Assembly: GCA_001899285.1 (NCBI GenBank)
Contig: MKWA01000008.1
Location: 186,001-250,000 of the forward strand
DNA length: 64,000 nucleotides
Source: Rhizobiales bacterium 64-17
GTDB lineage: Bacteria > Pseudomonadota > Alphaproteobacteria > Rhizobiales > Xanthobacteraceae
Reading direction: 5' to 3'
Shown: one piece after another, positions 1 to 11,252 of the stretch
How positions within the stretch are numbered: the stretch's first letter is position 1
Layout of the letters: each line of letters starts with the position of its first letter
Notes under the pieces: generated by a model
Seen by the model: only the letters and a program-made list of their open reading frames with translations
What the model was told of the DNA's origin: nothing
Databases searched by the model: none
Position numbers and translations under genes: made by a program

Positions 1-1
1 C

Positions 2-1327
<1,326 letters not shown>

Positions 1328-1347
1328 CCGGCAGGCATCGTGAATAG

Positions 1348-1377
1348 AAAAAGGCCCGGAGTGATCCGGGCCTTTTT
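1348..1377 (+). terminator. Rho-independent terminator after ppdK (possibly bidirectional)
   Basis: A perfect inverted repeat, with left arm aaaaaggcccgga, a 4-base loop and a right arm ending in five T. The A-run on the left arm becomes a T-run on the other strand, so the same hairpin could end the convergent chemoreceptor transcript whose stop codon lies just downstream. Confidence 0.85.
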
Positions 1378-1399
1378 ATGCGATCCTGGTCGGATGGCG

Positions 1400-2722
1400 T
1401 TAGGCGGCAACCTTCTTGAGGAAGGTTTCGACATTGTCGCGCAGCTTCGCCACCGCGGCTTCGACCGCGGTCGAGGTGCCGAGCACGGTCTCGGCCGAGC
1501 TGCGGGTCTCGCTGACTGCGCCCGAGACTTCGTTGAGCACCGTGACGACAAGGCTCGTGCTCTTTGCTGCATTGGTGACGTTGTGGGAGATTTCGCCGGT
1601 GGCCGCGCTCTGCTGCTCGACCGAGGCGGAAATCGCCGAGGTGTATTGATCGATCTCCTGCATGCGCGAGGCGATGCCGCGGATCGCATCGACCGCGCTG
1701 CCGGTGGAGGTCTGCACGCCGGCGATGTGGCTTGCGATCTCTTCCGTCGCCTTGGCGGTCTGCACCGCGAGTGATTTCACTTCCGCCGCGACCACGGCGA
1801 AGCCGCGCCCGGCTTCGCCGGCGCGCGCGGCCTCGATGGTGGCGTTGAGCGCCAGCAGGTTGGTCTGTTCAGCGATGGCGCGGATCAGCTTGACCACATC
1901 GCCAATCTTCTGCGCGCCGTCGGTCAGCCCGCCGATATCGGAATCCGTTGCATTGGCCTGGCTGGTGGCAAGCCGCGCCACATCGGAAGCATGGACGAGC
2001 TGGCGGCTGATCTCGGCGATCGAGTGCGATAGCTCGTCGGACGCCGCGGCGGCACTGTCGACATTGGAGGAGGCTTCGTTGAACGCCTGTACCGCATCGG
2101 CGGTACGCTCGGAGGTTTGCTGCGAGGCGCTGAACAAGGTCGCTGCCGTCAGCCGCATGCTGCCGGCATTCTCCGTGAGACCGTCGACGAGCTGTTCGAT
2201 CTGCGGACGGAATTCGGCGATCGCCTGGTCGAGGATTTGTCGTCGCTGCTCCTGCTCGCGCGCGGCGGTTCGCTCGCGTTCGACTGCGCTCAGCTCGGTC
2301 GCGTCCTCGTGAGTGGCGATCCAGCCGCCATCCACCGGACGTTCGTTCACGGTGATGGTGCGATCGTCCACCTTGACGATCTGTGTGCTCGGTTTTCCGG
2401 CCTGGTTGCGTGCGATCACATCGTCAACGTAGGCATTAACGTCGCCGGCGAAGTGTCCGGCATTTTTTCGATGACTGACGATGTCGTGCAACGACGCGCC
2501 GGGTTTCACCACGGCGTCCGACATGCCGTACATGTCGATGTAGCGCCGATTGCAGAACAGCAGCACGCCCTTGCTACTCCACAGGCACAGGCCCTGCGAC
2601 ATGGAATCGAGCATGCCGGCGAGGCGGCGACGCTCGCGGCGCCATTTCAGGGCGAAGCCGGCAAGGATGCAGCAGACAGCCAGAAGTCCGATGGCGGCGC
2701 CTTGATCGATGATAATGCTCAC
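1400..2722 (-). CDS. Methyl-accepting chemotaxis protein with PAS domain
   Basis: A 440-residue chemoreceptor-like signal transducer. One membrane helix lies near residues 8-25 and is followed by a basic stretch. A PAS domain (about 35-145, beginning [13 protein letters not shown]) follows. The rest is a long helical signalling domain with the conserved hairpin tip [19 protein letters not shown], which contacts CheA/CheW. There is no large periplasmic sensor and no obvious HAMP domain, so the input is probably cytoplasmic through PAS. I chose a GTG start at 2722 because GAGG lies 8 bases upstream and the protein then begins with its membrane helix. The open frame continues 121 codons upstream, but that part looks like spacer. 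No che genes are nearby, and the ligand is unknown. Confidence 0.85.
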   Translation of the reverse strand: MSIIIDQGAAIGLLAVCCILAGFALKWRRERRRLAGMLDSMSQGLCLWSSKGVLLFCNRRYIDMYGMSDAVVKPGASLHDIVSHRKNAGHFAGDVNAYVDDVIARNQAGKPSTQIVKVDDRTITVNERPVDGGWIATHEDATELSAVERERTAAREQEQRRQILDQAIAEFRPQIEQLVDGLTENAGSMRLTAATLFSASQQTSERTADAVQAFNEASSNVDSAAAASDELSHSIAEISRQLVHASDVARLATSQANATDSDIGGLTDGAQKIGDVVKLIRAIAEQTNLLALNATIEAARAGEAGRGFAVVAAEVKSLAVQTAKATEEIASHIAGVQTSTGSAVDAIRGIASRMQEIDQYTSAISASVEQQSAATGEISHNVTNAAKSTSLVVTVLNEVSGAVSETRSSAETVLGTSTAVEAAVAKLRDNVETFLKKVAA

Positions 2723-2920
2723 GGCGGAAACCTCGGGAAGGATGACGGTCCGGGATTCCCGGATATTCGGGCGGGACGCTTTATTTAAAGTTAAAGGAGG
2801 ATGAATCGGGAACCCGAGTGCGGCCGTGCCGGCGTGCTGCAACGCGGGATGCGTCCGGGTAGACGGGCGGATTTCCCATGCTAGCTTTCGCGCGGGGCGC
2901 GCGGACGGACCGGGGGATCC

Positions 2921-4942
2921 ATGACGGACGCAGAGAGGCCGGTGGCGGAGGAGCAGGTCGTCACCGAGGAGGGGCTGCGCAAGGCTGAAGAATACGTCCA
3001 GCAGGAAGAAGGTGCCGCCAACCGGCTGTCCGGCTGGGCCGGCATGATCGTGACCGGCATCGCCGTGGCGATGTCGCTGTTTCATCTCTACGCGGCCTAC
3101 GAGATCGTCCCGACCCAGCCGCTACGCTACATCCACGTCGCCTTTGTCCTGGTCCTGAGCTTCCTGCTGTTTCCGCTGGCGCAGCGGTTCCGCAACCGCA
3201 TCCAGTGGTTCGATCTGATCCCCTGCGTGCTGGCGATCGCCGCGCTTGGCTATGCCTTGTGGGGCGGCGACGATTTCACCGACCGCGCCGCGGTGCCGGA
3301 CCGGCTCGATGTCGTGTTCGGCGTGATCCTGATCGTGTTGGTGCTGGAAGCGGCGCGCCGCACCACCGGCCCGATCATGCCGATCGTATCGATCCTGTTC
3401 ATCGTCTACGCGATGCTCGGCCCTTATCTGCCGCCGCCGTGGACGCATCGCGGCTTCGAGGTCGCGCGGCTGGTCGGCCATCTCTACATCACGCTCGAGG
3501 GGATATTCGGCGTAGCCGTCGACGTCTCCGCGACACTGATCATCATGTTCACGATCTACGGCGCGATCCTGCTCTATTCCGGCGCCGGCAAGTTCTTCAT
3601 CGATTTCTCGCTGGCGGTGATGGGCGGCAAGCCGTCAAGCGCGGGTCGCGCGGTGGTCGCCTCGTCGTTCCTGCTCGGCGGACCGTCCGGCTCCGGCGTC
3701 GCGACCACGGTGATGATCGGCACGGTGGCCTATCCGATGCTCGCGAAAGCCGGTTTCGAGAAGAACGCCGCCGGCGGTCTGCTCGCGGCCGGCGGCCTCG
3801 GCGCTATCATTTCGCCGCCGGTGCTCGGCGCGGCCGCGTTCCTGATCGCCGAGTTTCTCAAGATCAGCTATCTCGACGTGATCTGGATGGCGATCATTCC
3901 GACGCTGCTCTATTACGCGTCGCTGCTGTTCATGGTCGAACTCGACGCGTTCCGCTTCGGCGCGCGCAACGTCGTGCTCAAGGCGGAATTGCCGCTCTGG
4001 GAGATGACGAAGCGTTACGGCTTCCATTTCATTTCGCTGATCGCCGTCGTCGTCTTCATGGTGATCGGCTTCTCGCCCATGCTCTCGGTGTTCTATTCGA
4101 CGCTGCTTGCGTTTGCGCTATCGTTCCTCAATCGTGACACCGCGCTGGTGCCGCGGAAGCTGGTCAAGGCGCTCGCGGAAGGCTCGATTGGCGTTCTCAG
4201 CGCCGCGACCACCTGCGCCGCTGCCGGTATCATCGTCGGCATCGTCACGCTCACCGGCCTCGGCCTGAAATTCTCCTCGATCGTCATCGGCTACGCCGGC
4301 GGTAGCCTGCTACTGACGGCGATCTATACAGCGTTGATCGTCTGGATCATCGGCCTCGCCGTGCCGGTGACCGCGTCCTACATCATCTGCGCGGTGATCG
4401 CAGCGCCGGCACTGATCAAGCTCGGCGTGCCGGATTATGCCGCGCATATGTTCATCTTCTACTACGCGGTATTGTCGGAGGTATCGCCGCCGACCGCGTT
4501 GTCGCCGTTCGCCGCAGCCGCGATCACTGGCGGCGATCCATACCGGACCACGATGCAGGCATGGAAATATACCATCCCGGCCTTTCTGGTGCCGTTCGTT
4601 TTCGTCTGCGATCCGCAGGGCGTCGGACTGCTGATGAAGATTCCAAAGGATGGCTCGATCTACACGATCATCTGGATCACCGCGATCACTGGTGCGGGGC
4701 TCGCCGCGCTCGCCGCCGGTGCGCAGGGCTGGGCATTACGCCGCACCATGCGTGTGGAGCGGGTGCTGTTCGTCCTCGCCGGTCTGCTGCTGGTGTTTCC
4801 AAGCCTGATCGAGGGGTTGATGGAAACGTTGACCGGGGCGGATATCCCTTATCCGGCGCCGCTCGGTCTGGCTCTCGGTGCGGCTTTGCTGCTATGGCAA
4901 TGGAAAACTGCGGCGCAGGCGGCGTCGCGTATGACAAGCTGA
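2921..4942 (+). CDS. TRAP transporter permease, fused 4TM/12TM subunits (TAXI-TRAP type)
   Basis: A 673-residue inner-membrane protein fusing the small and large TRAP permease subunits, as is usual when the partner is a TAXI binding protein. The N-terminal 40 residues are acidic and cytoplasmic, then many hydrophobic segments follow. The large-subunit signature [15 protein letters not shown] lies near residues 249-263, with further Gly/Pro-rich re-entrant stretches ([13 protein letters not shown]). It would drive Na+- or H+-coupled uptake of an organic acid handed over by the binding protein encoded 38 bp downstream. The ATG is preceded by GGGGGA. The substrate cannot be read from sequence. 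Confidence 0.9.
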   Translation: MTDAERPVAEEQVVTEEGLRKAEEYVQQEEGAANRLSGWAGMIVTGIAVAMSLFHLYAAYEIVPTQPLRYIHVAFVLVLSFLLFPLAQRFRNRIQWFDLIPCVLAIAALGYALWGGDDFTDRAAVPDRLDVVFGVILIVLVLEAARRTTGPIMPIVSILFIVYAMLGPYLPPPWTHRGFEVARLVGHLYITLEGIFGVAVDVSATLIIMFTIYGAILLYSGAGKFFIDFSLAVMGGKPSSAGRAVVASSFLLGGPSGSGVATTVMIGTVAYPMLAKAGFEKNAAGGLLAAGGLGAIISPPVLGAAAFLIAEFLKISYLDVIWMAIIPTLLYYASLLFMVELDAFRFGARNVVLKAELPLWEMTKRYGFHFISLIAVVVFMVIGFSPMLSVFYSTLLAFALSFLNRDTALVPRKLVKALAEGSIGVLSAATTCAAAGIIVGIVTLTGLGLKFSSIVIGYAGGSLLLTAIYTALIVWIIGLAVPVTASYIICAVIAAPALIKLGVPDYAAHMFIFYYAVLSEVSPPTALSPFAAAAITGGDPYRTTMQAWKYTIPAFLVPFVFVCDPQGVGLLMKIPKDGSIYTIIWITAITGAGLAALAAGAQGWALRRTMRVERVLFVLAGLLLVFPSLIEGLMETLTGADIPYPAPLGLALGAALLLWQWKTAAQAASRMTS

Positions 4943-4980
4943 CAACAGCGAAAATGGAAACGCGAAAGGGAGGATCGACA

Positions 4981-5949
4981 ATGCGACTGTTGAAACATCT
5001 GGCTGCGGCGGCCACCGTCGCGGTGGTTGCTCTGCTCGCCGGCGGGGCGGACGCGCAGCAGCGGACCATCGCCATCGGCACCGGCGGTACCGGCGGTGTC
5101 TATTATCCGATCGGCGGCGGCCTCGCCAATCTGCTGTCGAAGAACCTGCCGGGTGTGCAGGCGACCGCCGAAGTGACTGGCGGTTCGGTCGACAACATCA
5201 AGCTGCTCGGCACCGGCCAGAGCGAGATCGGCTTCTCCATGGCCGACGCGGCGCTCGACGCGGTCAAGGGCCAGGACAAGTTCAAGAGCGGCAAGGTCGA
5301 GTTGCGCACCTTGATGGTGCTCTATCCGAATGTGATGCACGTCGTCACGGTGGACGGCACCGGCATCAATTCGGTTGCCGACCTGAAAGGCAAGCGCGTC
5401 TCGACCGGCTCGGGCGGCAGCGCCACCGAGGTAATGGCGTTCCGCGTGATCGAGGCCGCCGGTCTCGACAAGGACAAGGACATGAAGCGCGAGCGGCTCG
5501 GCGTCGCCGAATCCGTGAACGCGATCAAGGACCGCAAAATCGATGCGTTCTTCTGGGTCGGGGGCCTGCCGACCTCGGCGGTGACCGATCTTGGCGCAAC
5601 GCCGGGCGTCAAGCTCAAGCTGATCGATCATTCCGATCTGGTCGCGAAGATGAATCAGAAATACGGCAACCTGTATTCGGAGAACGTCATCAAGGCCGGC
5701 GTCTATCCGGGCCAGGATAAGCCGAACAAGGCGACGGCGGTGTGGAACATCCTCGTCACCAACGACAAGATGAGCGACAAGGACGCTTATGACATCGTCA
5801 AGCTGATAGTGGAGAAGAAAGCCGACCTCGTCGCGGTTCACAAGGAAGCCAACAGCTTCTCGCTCGAGAATCAGGTGAAGGCGAATTCGCCGGTGCCGTG
5901 GCATCCGGGTGCGCTGAAGTACTACGCCGAAAAAGGCGTGAAGATGTAA
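4981..5949 (+). CDS. TAXI family TRAP transporter solute-binding protein
   Basis: A 322-residue periplasmic binding protein. A signal peptide covers about residues 1-24 (MRLLKHLAAAATVAVVALLA, cleaved near ADAQ). The mature start TIAIGTGGTGGVYYPIGGGLA is the TAXI family hallmark. It captures the solute for the fused permease immediately upstream, and both clearly form one operon. The start at 4981 is set by a good ribosome site (GGGAGG 6-7 bases before ATG) and by the signal peptide; the frame is open further upstream but overlaps the permease gene. Many TAXI proteins are linked to glutamate- or dicarboxylate-like ligands, but no ligand is evident here. Confidence 0.92.
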   Translation: MRLLKHLAAAATVAVVALLAGGADAQQRTIAIGTGGTGGVYYPIGGGLANLLSKNLPGVQATAEVTGGSVDNIKLLGTGQSEIGFSMADAALDAVKGQDKFKSGKVELRTLMVLYPNVMHVVTVDGTGINSVADLKGKRVSTGSGGSATEVMAFRVIEAAGLDKDKDMKRERLGVAESVNAIKDRKIDAFFWVGGLPTSAVTDLGATPGVKLKLIDHSDLVAKMNQKYGNLYSENVIKAGVYPGQDKPNKATAVWNILVTNDKMSDKDAYDIVKLIVEKKADLVAVHKEANSFSLENQVKANSPVPWHPGALKYYAEKGVKM

Positions 5950-5958
5950 TCCGGATCA

Positions 5959-5989
5959 GGCCCGGACCACACGTGGTCCGGGCCGTTTT
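5959..5989 (+). terminator. Rho-independent terminator after the TAXI-TRAP operon
   Basis: A 12-bp GC-rich perfect stem (ggcccggaccac and its complement) with a 2-base centre, followed by gtttta. It separates the TRAP operon from the small membrane-protein gene that starts 27 bp later. Confidence 0.8.
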
Positions 5990-6015
5990 ATCGCTTGCGA
6001 GACCAACACAGTCCC

Positions 6016-6300
6016 ATGATTTTGACCCTCACGCATTACTTTCTGGCTTTCACGCTCGCGGTTGGCGTCGCCGTCGGTGCGGCGATCGTCGAGTTCCCGG
6101 CGCTGCGCGACAGCAACCTGCCATCCTATCTGCTGATCCTGATCGGCCTCGCGGCGTTCGACGTGCTTTGCTACTGGCGCAGCGGCGGCGCTCCGGGCGG
6201 CATGGTCTCAATGCCCGTGCGGTTTGCCGGCTTCGGCCTTGCTTTGCTCGCCATGCTGGCTGTGACGTCATGGGCCGGTGTCGATGCCAAGCTGATGTGA
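6016..6300 (+). CDS. Small membrane protein of unknown function
   Basis: A 94-residue protein with three hydrophobic stretches (about residues 3-25, 36-53 and 68-86) and short polar loops. I do not recognise a family. The ATG at 6016 was preferred over an in-frame TTG seven codons earlier, because the protein then opens directly with its first helix. It follows the TAXI-TRAP operon but a strong terminator intervenes, so co-transcription would need readthrough. It may be an accessory membrane protein or unrelated. GC-rich third codon positions support it as real. Confidence 0.6.
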   Translation: MILTLTHYFLAFTLAVGVAVGAAIVEFPALRDSNLPSYLLILIGLAAFDVLCYWRSGGAPGGMVSMPVRFAGFGLALLAMLAVTSWAGVDAKLM

Positions 6301-6440
6301 GGTCGTCCGCGAGACAATGGAACTTGACCTGGTGCCACCGAGCGCTCGCGATTAACCGGTTCGCAAGGTTAATCAGGCCATAACAACATGGTTCGCCTTG
6401 TCGCCATTCCGGCCGGGCGCTTGTTGTTGGTGGCGTTGCG

Positions 6441-7736
6441 TTGGTCCGCGTTCGCTCGCGAAAACCTGTCAGACATTGGCGGCGACCGGGCGGCCGGACC
6501 TCTGCGCTTGCGGCGGCGGTGTTCTTCCTGCTGCCAAGCCAGGTTCATCAGGCCGACATCGCCTCGCTGATCGCCAGCCAGCCCGCCGTGCTCGCGCGTG
6601 CGCACAAGCACATCATCGCGTCACCGTTTGGCACCATTCATGCGGCGACGTTCAGTTTTCCGCGCCCGCTTGGCACGGCGATGCCGCGCCCGCTGGTCGC
6701 CGAACTGGTCGCGCTAAATACCGGCAATCCGCTCGGCGATCCCGTTGGTCCGCCGCCGCTGACGTTTCCGACCATCAACCGCACCAACAAGGGCGACGTG
6801 CTGATCCCGCGCCCGCGGCCTGATAATCCGGATGTGAAGATGCCGGAGGCGCTGGCGCCGTTCCCGGTCGAGGAATTCTCCGAGACGCCAGCGGAAACTG
6901 CCGACACCGTCGAACTGCCGTACAAGGATTTGCCGCCGCTCGACCTGCAGGCCGCGGCGCGCGCCGAGCGTGCCAGCGCCCCCGCCGGATCGTCGAGCAT
7001 GCTGTTCGGAATCGATCCGACCGCGGCAGTGGAATCGATCGTGCCATGGTCACCGGGCGAGGCGCCGGTTTTCGTCGAGCCTTCGCTTGACCCCGATCTC
7101 AAGCCGTCGGTGGTGCTGGCTTCAAAGGGGACGGCCGATGAACGCGAAAGGGGTGGCGTCAGTGTCGCGGTGAAGGGCGAGGTGACCGGCGCCGGTCATC
7201 GCCCGAAGACGCCAGCCGAGCGGCTCAGCCTGCTACCGAATTCCAAGAGCCGCGCCAAGGCCGAGAAGTGTCTCGCCAACGCCGTCTATTTCGAATCGCG
7301 CGGCGAACCCGTGCGCGGCCAGATGGCGGTGGCGCAGGTGGTGATGAACCGCGTGTTCTCCGGCTTCTATCCGGGCGACGTCTGCGGCGTCGTCTATCAG
7401 AACGCGCACCGGCACCTGGCTTGCCAGTTCACCTTCGCTTGCGACGGTATTCCCGATGTCGTCACCGAGCCGGACGCCTGGGAGATCGCCAAGCGGATCG
7501 CTGCGGACACGCTCGACGGCAAGCTGTGGGTGCCGGAGGTGGCGCGCTCGACGCACTACCACGCTTATTGGGTGCGCCCGAGCTGGATCAACGAGATGCG
7601 GCGCATCCTCAAGCTCGGCGTCCACACCTTCTATCGGCCGCGCCTGTGGGGCGATGGCGCGGAATTGCCGACCTGGGGTGATGCCGCCGCCACCCGGGAA
7701 GAAGCGGCACGACTCGAAGCCGGGCGGAAAAGCTAG
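6441..7736 (+). CDS. SleB-type cell wall hydrolase, membrane anchored
   Basis: A protein of about 431 residues. It has a basic N-terminus, a hydrophobic anchor or signal (about residues 22-35), a long Pro-rich linker, then a C-terminal hydrolase_2/SleB domain (about 265-400). The domain opens AKAEKCLANAVYFESRGEP, the conserved segment with the catalytic Glu, and continues GQMAVAQVVMNRV. Such enzymes cleave peptidoglycan, probably as lytic transglycosylase or amidase, in the periplasm. The N-terminal segment with IASPFGTIHAATFSFPRP resembles Rhizobiales homologues. The start is uncertain: the longest frame begins with TTG at 6441 and has no clear ribosome site. It stands alone, followed by an MFS gene. 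Confidence 0.82.
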   Translation: MVRVRSRKPVRHWRRPGGRTSALAAAVFFLLPSQVHQADIASLIASQPAVLARAHKHIIASPFGTIHAATFSFPRPLGTAMPRPLVAELVALNTGNPLGDPVGPPPLTFPTINRTNKGDVLIPRPRPDNPDVKMPEALAPFPVEEFSETPAETADTVELPYKDLPPLDLQAAARAERASAPAGSSSMLFGIDPTAAVESIVPWSPGEAPVFVEPSLDPDLKPSVVLASKGTADERERGGVSVAVKGEVTGAGHRPKTPAERLSLLPNSKSRAKAEKCLANAVYFESRGEPVRGQMAVAQVVMNRVFSGFYPGDVCGVVYQNAHRHLACQFTFACDGIPDVVTEPDAWEIAKRIAADTLDGKLWVPEVARSTHYHAYWVRPSWINEMRRILKLGVHTFYRPRLWGDGAELPTWGDAAATREEAARLEAGRKS

Positions 7737-7867
7737 TCTTTCTGTGAGGTTAGCTCGTGGACCGGTCGCCAGCCATGCGGTCCGGCGATCGGAGCCATCA
7801 GCATTATTCGTTATCGCCGCCTCCGCGAAGCGCTTATACCGTGCTGCCTCAACCGCGGAACATTCCC

Positions 7868-9103
7868 ATGGCTTCGACCGGCGCTCCCTCGACATTATCC
7901 TGGCGGACGCCCGCCGTCGTCATTCTTTGCGGTTGTCTCGTCGCCCTGATCGGCTTTGGTCCGCGCTCGGCGCTGGGCCTGTTTCTCTCGCCGATGTCCC
8001 AGGCGAACAACTGGAGTCGTGAAGTCTTCGCACTCGCGCTGGCGATCCAGAACCTGCTGTGGGGCGCGGGCCAGCCGTTCGCGGGCGCGATTGCGGATAA
8101 ATATGGCACCAATTACGTGCTGACGGTCGGCGCGGTGCTGTATGCGCTCGGCATCGGATTGATGGCCTATTCGACCACGCCGGGCATGCTCGACATTACT
8201 GCGGGCGTGCTGATCGGCTTCGGTCTGTCGGCCTGTTCGTTCACGATCGTGATCGGCGCGTTCGCCAAGCTGCTGCCGGAGAGTTCACGCCCGATGGCGT
8301 TCGGTCTCGGCACCGCCGCCGGTTCGTTCGGCCAGTTCCTGTTCTCGCCGTTCGGCGTTGCGGTGATGGATGCGTATGGCTGGCAAACGGCACTGCTGGT
8401 GTTTGCCGCCGTACTGATGCTGATCATCCCGTTGGCGACGGCTTTGGCGACGCCGCGCAACACCAGCGTCGCGGCAGCGGCTGCGCCGACGCAATCGGCG
8501 CGGCAAGCGCTGGTCGAAGCATTTGGCCATCGTTCCTATGTGTTCCTGGTGCTCGGCTTCTTCACCTGCGGTTTCCAGCTCGCCTTCGTCACCGTGCATC
8601 TGCCGGCCTATCTGATCGACCGGGGCCTCTCGGTGCAGGTCGGTGGCTGGACGCTGGCCACGATCGGCCTGTTCAATATCATCGGCTCGATTCTCGCCGG
8701 CTATCTGATCGGCCGGATGCCGAAGCGTTATATCCTGTCGATCATTTATGCGTTGCGCGCGGCGTCGATCGTCGCCTTCATGCTCGCGCCGACCTCGACG
8801 GTGAACACGCTGATCTTCGGTGCGGTCACCGGTCTCCTTTGGCTCTCGACGGTGCCGCCGACCTCGGCGCTGGTTGCGGTGATGTTCGGCACGCGCTGGA
8901 TGACGATGTTGTTCGGCTTCGCCTTCTTCAGCCATCAGGTCGGCGGCTTTCTCGGCGTGCTGCTCGGCGGCATCGCCTTCGAGCGCACCGGCTCCTACGA
9001 TCTGGTGTGGTGGCTCTCCGTGCTGTTCGGTGTGCTGTCGGCGCTGATCAATCTGCCGATCATCGAGCGGCCGGTGGCGCGTCCGGCCGCGGCAGCGGCC
9101 TGA
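7868..9103 (+). CDS. MFS transporter
   Basis: A 411-residue major facilitator with about 12 hydrophobic segments. The TM2-3 loop reads AGAIADKYGTNYVL, a recognisable MFS signature, and GRMPKRY marks the equivalent loop of the second half. It resembles the monocarboxylate/oxalate-formate-like carriers common in Bradyrhizobium relatives, but the substrate cannot be inferred. ATG 7868 was chosen because the preceding in-frame 37 codons are polar and unlike an MFS N-terminus. It is followed 109 bp later by a GTG-started oxidoreductase gene; co-transcription is possible. Confidence 0.85.
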   Translation: MASTGAPSTLSWRTPAVVILCGCLVALIGFGPRSALGLFLSPMSQANNWSREVFALALAIQNLLWGAGQPFAGAIADKYGTNYVLTVGAVLYALGIGLMAYSTTPGMLDITAGVLIGFGLSACSFTIVIGAFAKLLPESSRPMAFGLGTAAGSFGQFLFSPFGVAVMDAYGWQTALLVFAAVLMLIIPLATALATPRNTSVAAAAAPTQSARQALVEAFGHRSYVFLVLGFFTCGFQLAFVTVHLPAYLIDRGLSVQVGGWTLATIGLFNIIGSILAGYLIGRMPKRYILSIIYALRAASIVAFMLAPTSTVNTLIFGAVTGLLWLSTVPPTSALVAVMFGTRWMTMLFGFAFFSHQVGGFLGVLLGGIAFERTGSYDLVWWLSVLFGVLSALINLPIIERPVARPAAAAA

Positions 9104-9212
9104 TCCTTCTATCGTCGGCTTGATTTCTCGGCGTGCCCGCTTCTAGGCTCTCGCTCGTCTAATCCGGCGAGTTTCGGATTCGGGACACTAGCGTGCGAGC
9201 GGGAGAGCCGGC

Positions 9213-10211
9213 GTGTCGACATTCAAGGCCATCGTTATCGAGAAGGCGGAAGAGGGCGCGAAACCGGCGACCCGTGCGGCGCTGACCAGTTTCGATGACG
9301 CCAATCTGATGGACGGCGACGTTACCGTTCGCATTGGCTACTCCACCATCAACTACAAAGACGGACTCGCCGTCACCGGCAAGGCACCGGTGGTGCGCCG
9401 TTTCCCGATGATCGCCGGCATCGACTTCGCCGGCACGGTGGAAAGCTCCACTCATCCGGACTGGAAAGCGGGCGACGCCGTGGTGCTCAACGGCTTTGGC
9501 CTCGGCGAGACGCATCTCGGTGCCTATGCCGAAAAAGCGCGCGTGAAGGGCGACTGGCTGGTGCGTCTGCCGGCGACGCTCTCGCCGCACGACGCCATGG
9601 CGATCGGCACCGCCGGCTACACCGCGATGCTGTGCGTGATGGCGCTGGAGCGGCACGGCGTGAAGCCTGCCGACGGACCGGTGGTCGTCACCGGCGCCAC
9701 CGGCGGCGTGGGTTCGGTCGCCATCGCCATCCTCGCCAAGCTCGGCTTCACCGTGCACGCTGTGACCGGCCGGCCGCAGGAAGCGAATTACCTCAAATTG
9801 CTCGGCGCCGCCGAGATCGTTGCGCGGGAGGAACTCACTGGCGCGGTCCGTCCGCTCGCCAAGGAGCGCTGGGCGGCGGGCGTCGATACGGTCGGTTCCA
9901 CGGTCCTGGCCAACCTGCTGTCGATGACGCGCTATGGCGGGGCGGTCGCCGCTTGCGGGCTTGCCGGCGGCATGGACCTCCCGACCTCGGTCGCTCCCTT
10001 CATTTTGCGCGGTGTGTGTCTTCTGGGCATCGACTCGGTGATGGCCCCCATCGCGCTGCGCCGGGACGCCTGGAAACGGCTGGAAACCGACCTTGACCGG
10101 GCCAAACTGGCCGCGATGACCACCGAAATCCCGCTTTCCGAGGTGCCGGACGCCGCGCGGCGGCTGCTGGCGGGGGAGGCAAAGGGTCGAATCGTGGTCA
10201 AGATCGGGTAA
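9213..10211 (+). CDS. MDR-family NADPH oxidoreductase, AcuI/YhdH type (acryloyl-CoA reductase-like)
   Basis: A 332-residue zinc-independent medium-chain reductase of the YhdH/AcuI branch, which typically reduces acryloyl-CoA to propionyl-CoA with NADPH. Visible are the N-terminal GroES-like domain with [14 protein letters not shown] and [12 protein letters not shown], and the Rossmann segment [14 protein letters not shown] (about 157-170). It also has the family ending [12 protein letters not shown]. Length matches the family. The GTG start at 9213 has GGGAG upstream. AcuI activity protects against acrylate and works in propionate or 3-hydroxypropionate metabolism, but nothing adjacent fixes the physiological role. 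Confidence 0.85.
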   Translation: MSTFKAIVIEKAEEGAKPATRAALTSFDDANLMDGDVTVRIGYSTINYKDGLAVTGKAPVVRRFPMIAGIDFAGTVESSTHPDWKAGDAVVLNGFGLGETHLGAYAEKARVKGDWLVRLPATLSPHDAMAIGTAGYTAMLCVMALERHGVKPADGPVVVTGATGGVGSVAIAILAKLGFTVHAVTGRPQEANYLKLLGAAEIVAREELTGAVRPLAKERWAAGVDTVGSTVLANLLSMTRYGGAVAACGLAGGMDLPTSVAPFILRGVCLLGIDSVMAPIALRRDAWKRLETDLDRAKLAAMTTEIPLSEVPDAARRLLAGEAKGRIVVKIG

Positions 10212-10310
10212 ACATGTTCAGGATTTGTCGACGATCTTGCGCCATAGTGCGCTAGATTCGCCGGGTCGGTTCCCGGCTCGTGTGTGCCTTGTGGTGTGAC
10301 GGAGTGGGTG

Positions 10311-10766
10311 ATGTTGCGTGGTGTCGTGGCGGCCAGTCTGTTGTTGTCCGCTGTTCCGGCCTTTGCCGGTGATATGTCCGCCGAAGATGCCCGGCGCTTC
10401 GTGATCGGAAAATATTTCACCTACAACTGCTTTGAAGGCACGCGCGGTGGCGGCCGTGTCCATGCGGACGGTTCGGTCGTCGGTACCATCCAGATCCGCG
10501 GCGACGGACCGGTGCGCTATGCGCATATGCCGCCCGGCACCTTGCAGGTGAAGGGAGAGCGCGTCTGCGCCTCGGTGCGCGGCCTGCCGATCGAGCCGTG
10601 CTTCAACCTGCAGCAGACCAGCGAGCACTCTTTCCGCGGCGCGATCTCGGGTCTCGGTTTCGCCTATTGCGAGTTCACGCGGCGCGGCGGCGACAAGCGC
10701 ATCAATGTCGCGCACGGCAACAAGCCGGTGTCGTTGAAGCCGACCACGACCGCCGACGCCGACTGA
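10311..10766 (+). CDS. Secreted hypothetical protein, four cysteines
   Basis: A 151-residue protein with a clear signal peptide (MLRGVVAASLLLSAVPAFAG, about 20 residues), so probably periplasmic. The mature part contains four spaced cysteines (in TYNCFEG, ERVCASV, IEPCFNL and AYCEF) that could form two disulfides. I do not recognise the family; similar secreted proteins occur in Rhizobiales. ATG 10311 was chosen because GGAG lies six bases upstream; an in-frame GTG nine codons earlier is less likely. It converges with the thioesterase gene, 9 bp between stop codons. Confidence 0.65.
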   Translation: MLRGVVAASLLLSAVPAFAGDMSAEDARRFVIGKYFTYNCFEGTRGGGRVHADGSVVGTIQIRGDGPVRYAHMPPGTLQVKGERVCASVRGLPIEPCFNLQQTSEHSFRGAISGLGFAYCEFTRRGGDKRINVAHGNKPVSLKPTTTADAD

Positions 10767-10775
10767 CGTTCTGCT

Positions 10776-11252
10776 TTAATCTTTCGCCGGAAAGATCATG
10801 CACGTCGTCGTGGCGTGCGCGTAGAGTTTGCCGTCTTTATCTTTGATGTCGCCTTCCGAGGTGGCAATGCTGCGGCCGCGATGAACGACGCGGCCTTCCG
10901 CGCGTACCGGGCCGGTGGTGCCGGTCATGCCACGCACATAGTTGATCTTCAATTCCAGCGTCGTCCATGCCTCGCCGGCCTTGAGCGCCGAATAGATCGC
11001 GCAGCCGAGCGCGGAATCGAGCAGCGTTGCGGCAAAGCCGCCATGCACCGAGCCGATCGGATTGTAATGGCGCAGCTCCGGCAGACCCTCGAACACCGCG
11101 CGGTTCGGCGAAGCCTCGACCAGATGGAAACCCATCACCGCGCTGATTGGCGGTTGCGGATACGTACCGTCGACGATGCCGCGCAGGATGTCGATGCCGT
11201 CTTGCGAGCGCATCGCATCGCGCGGCAGAAGGTCGTAGCGATACGCGCTCAT
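10776..11252 (-). CDS. PaaI-family hotdog-fold thioesterase
   Basis: A 158-residue hotdog-fold acyl-CoA thioesterase-like protein. The family core HYNPIGSVHGGFAATLLDSA is present, with the Asp and the HGG turn used in PaaI-type hydrolysis of acyl- or arylacyl-CoA. Then comes LELKINYVRGM and the strand ending ATTTCMIF. It is the last gene of a five-gene minus-strand operon: its ATG overlaps the stop codon of the phosphatase gene (ATGA at 11249-11252). Substrate unknown. Confidence 0.87.
   Translation of the reverse strand: MSAYRYDLLPRDAMRSQDGIDILRGIVDGTYPQPPISAVMGFHLVEASPNRAVFEGLPELRHYNPIGSVHGGFAATLLDSALGCAIYSALKAGEAWTTLELKINYVRGMTGTTGPVRAEGRVVHRGRSIATSEGDIKDKDGKLYAHATTTCMIFPAKD

Noticed and set aside
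2723-3085. Upstream extension of the chemoreceptor
   Set aside because: The 121 extra codons overlap the start of the TRAP permease gene, lack a signal or domain, and a GTG with a good ribosome site exists at 2722.
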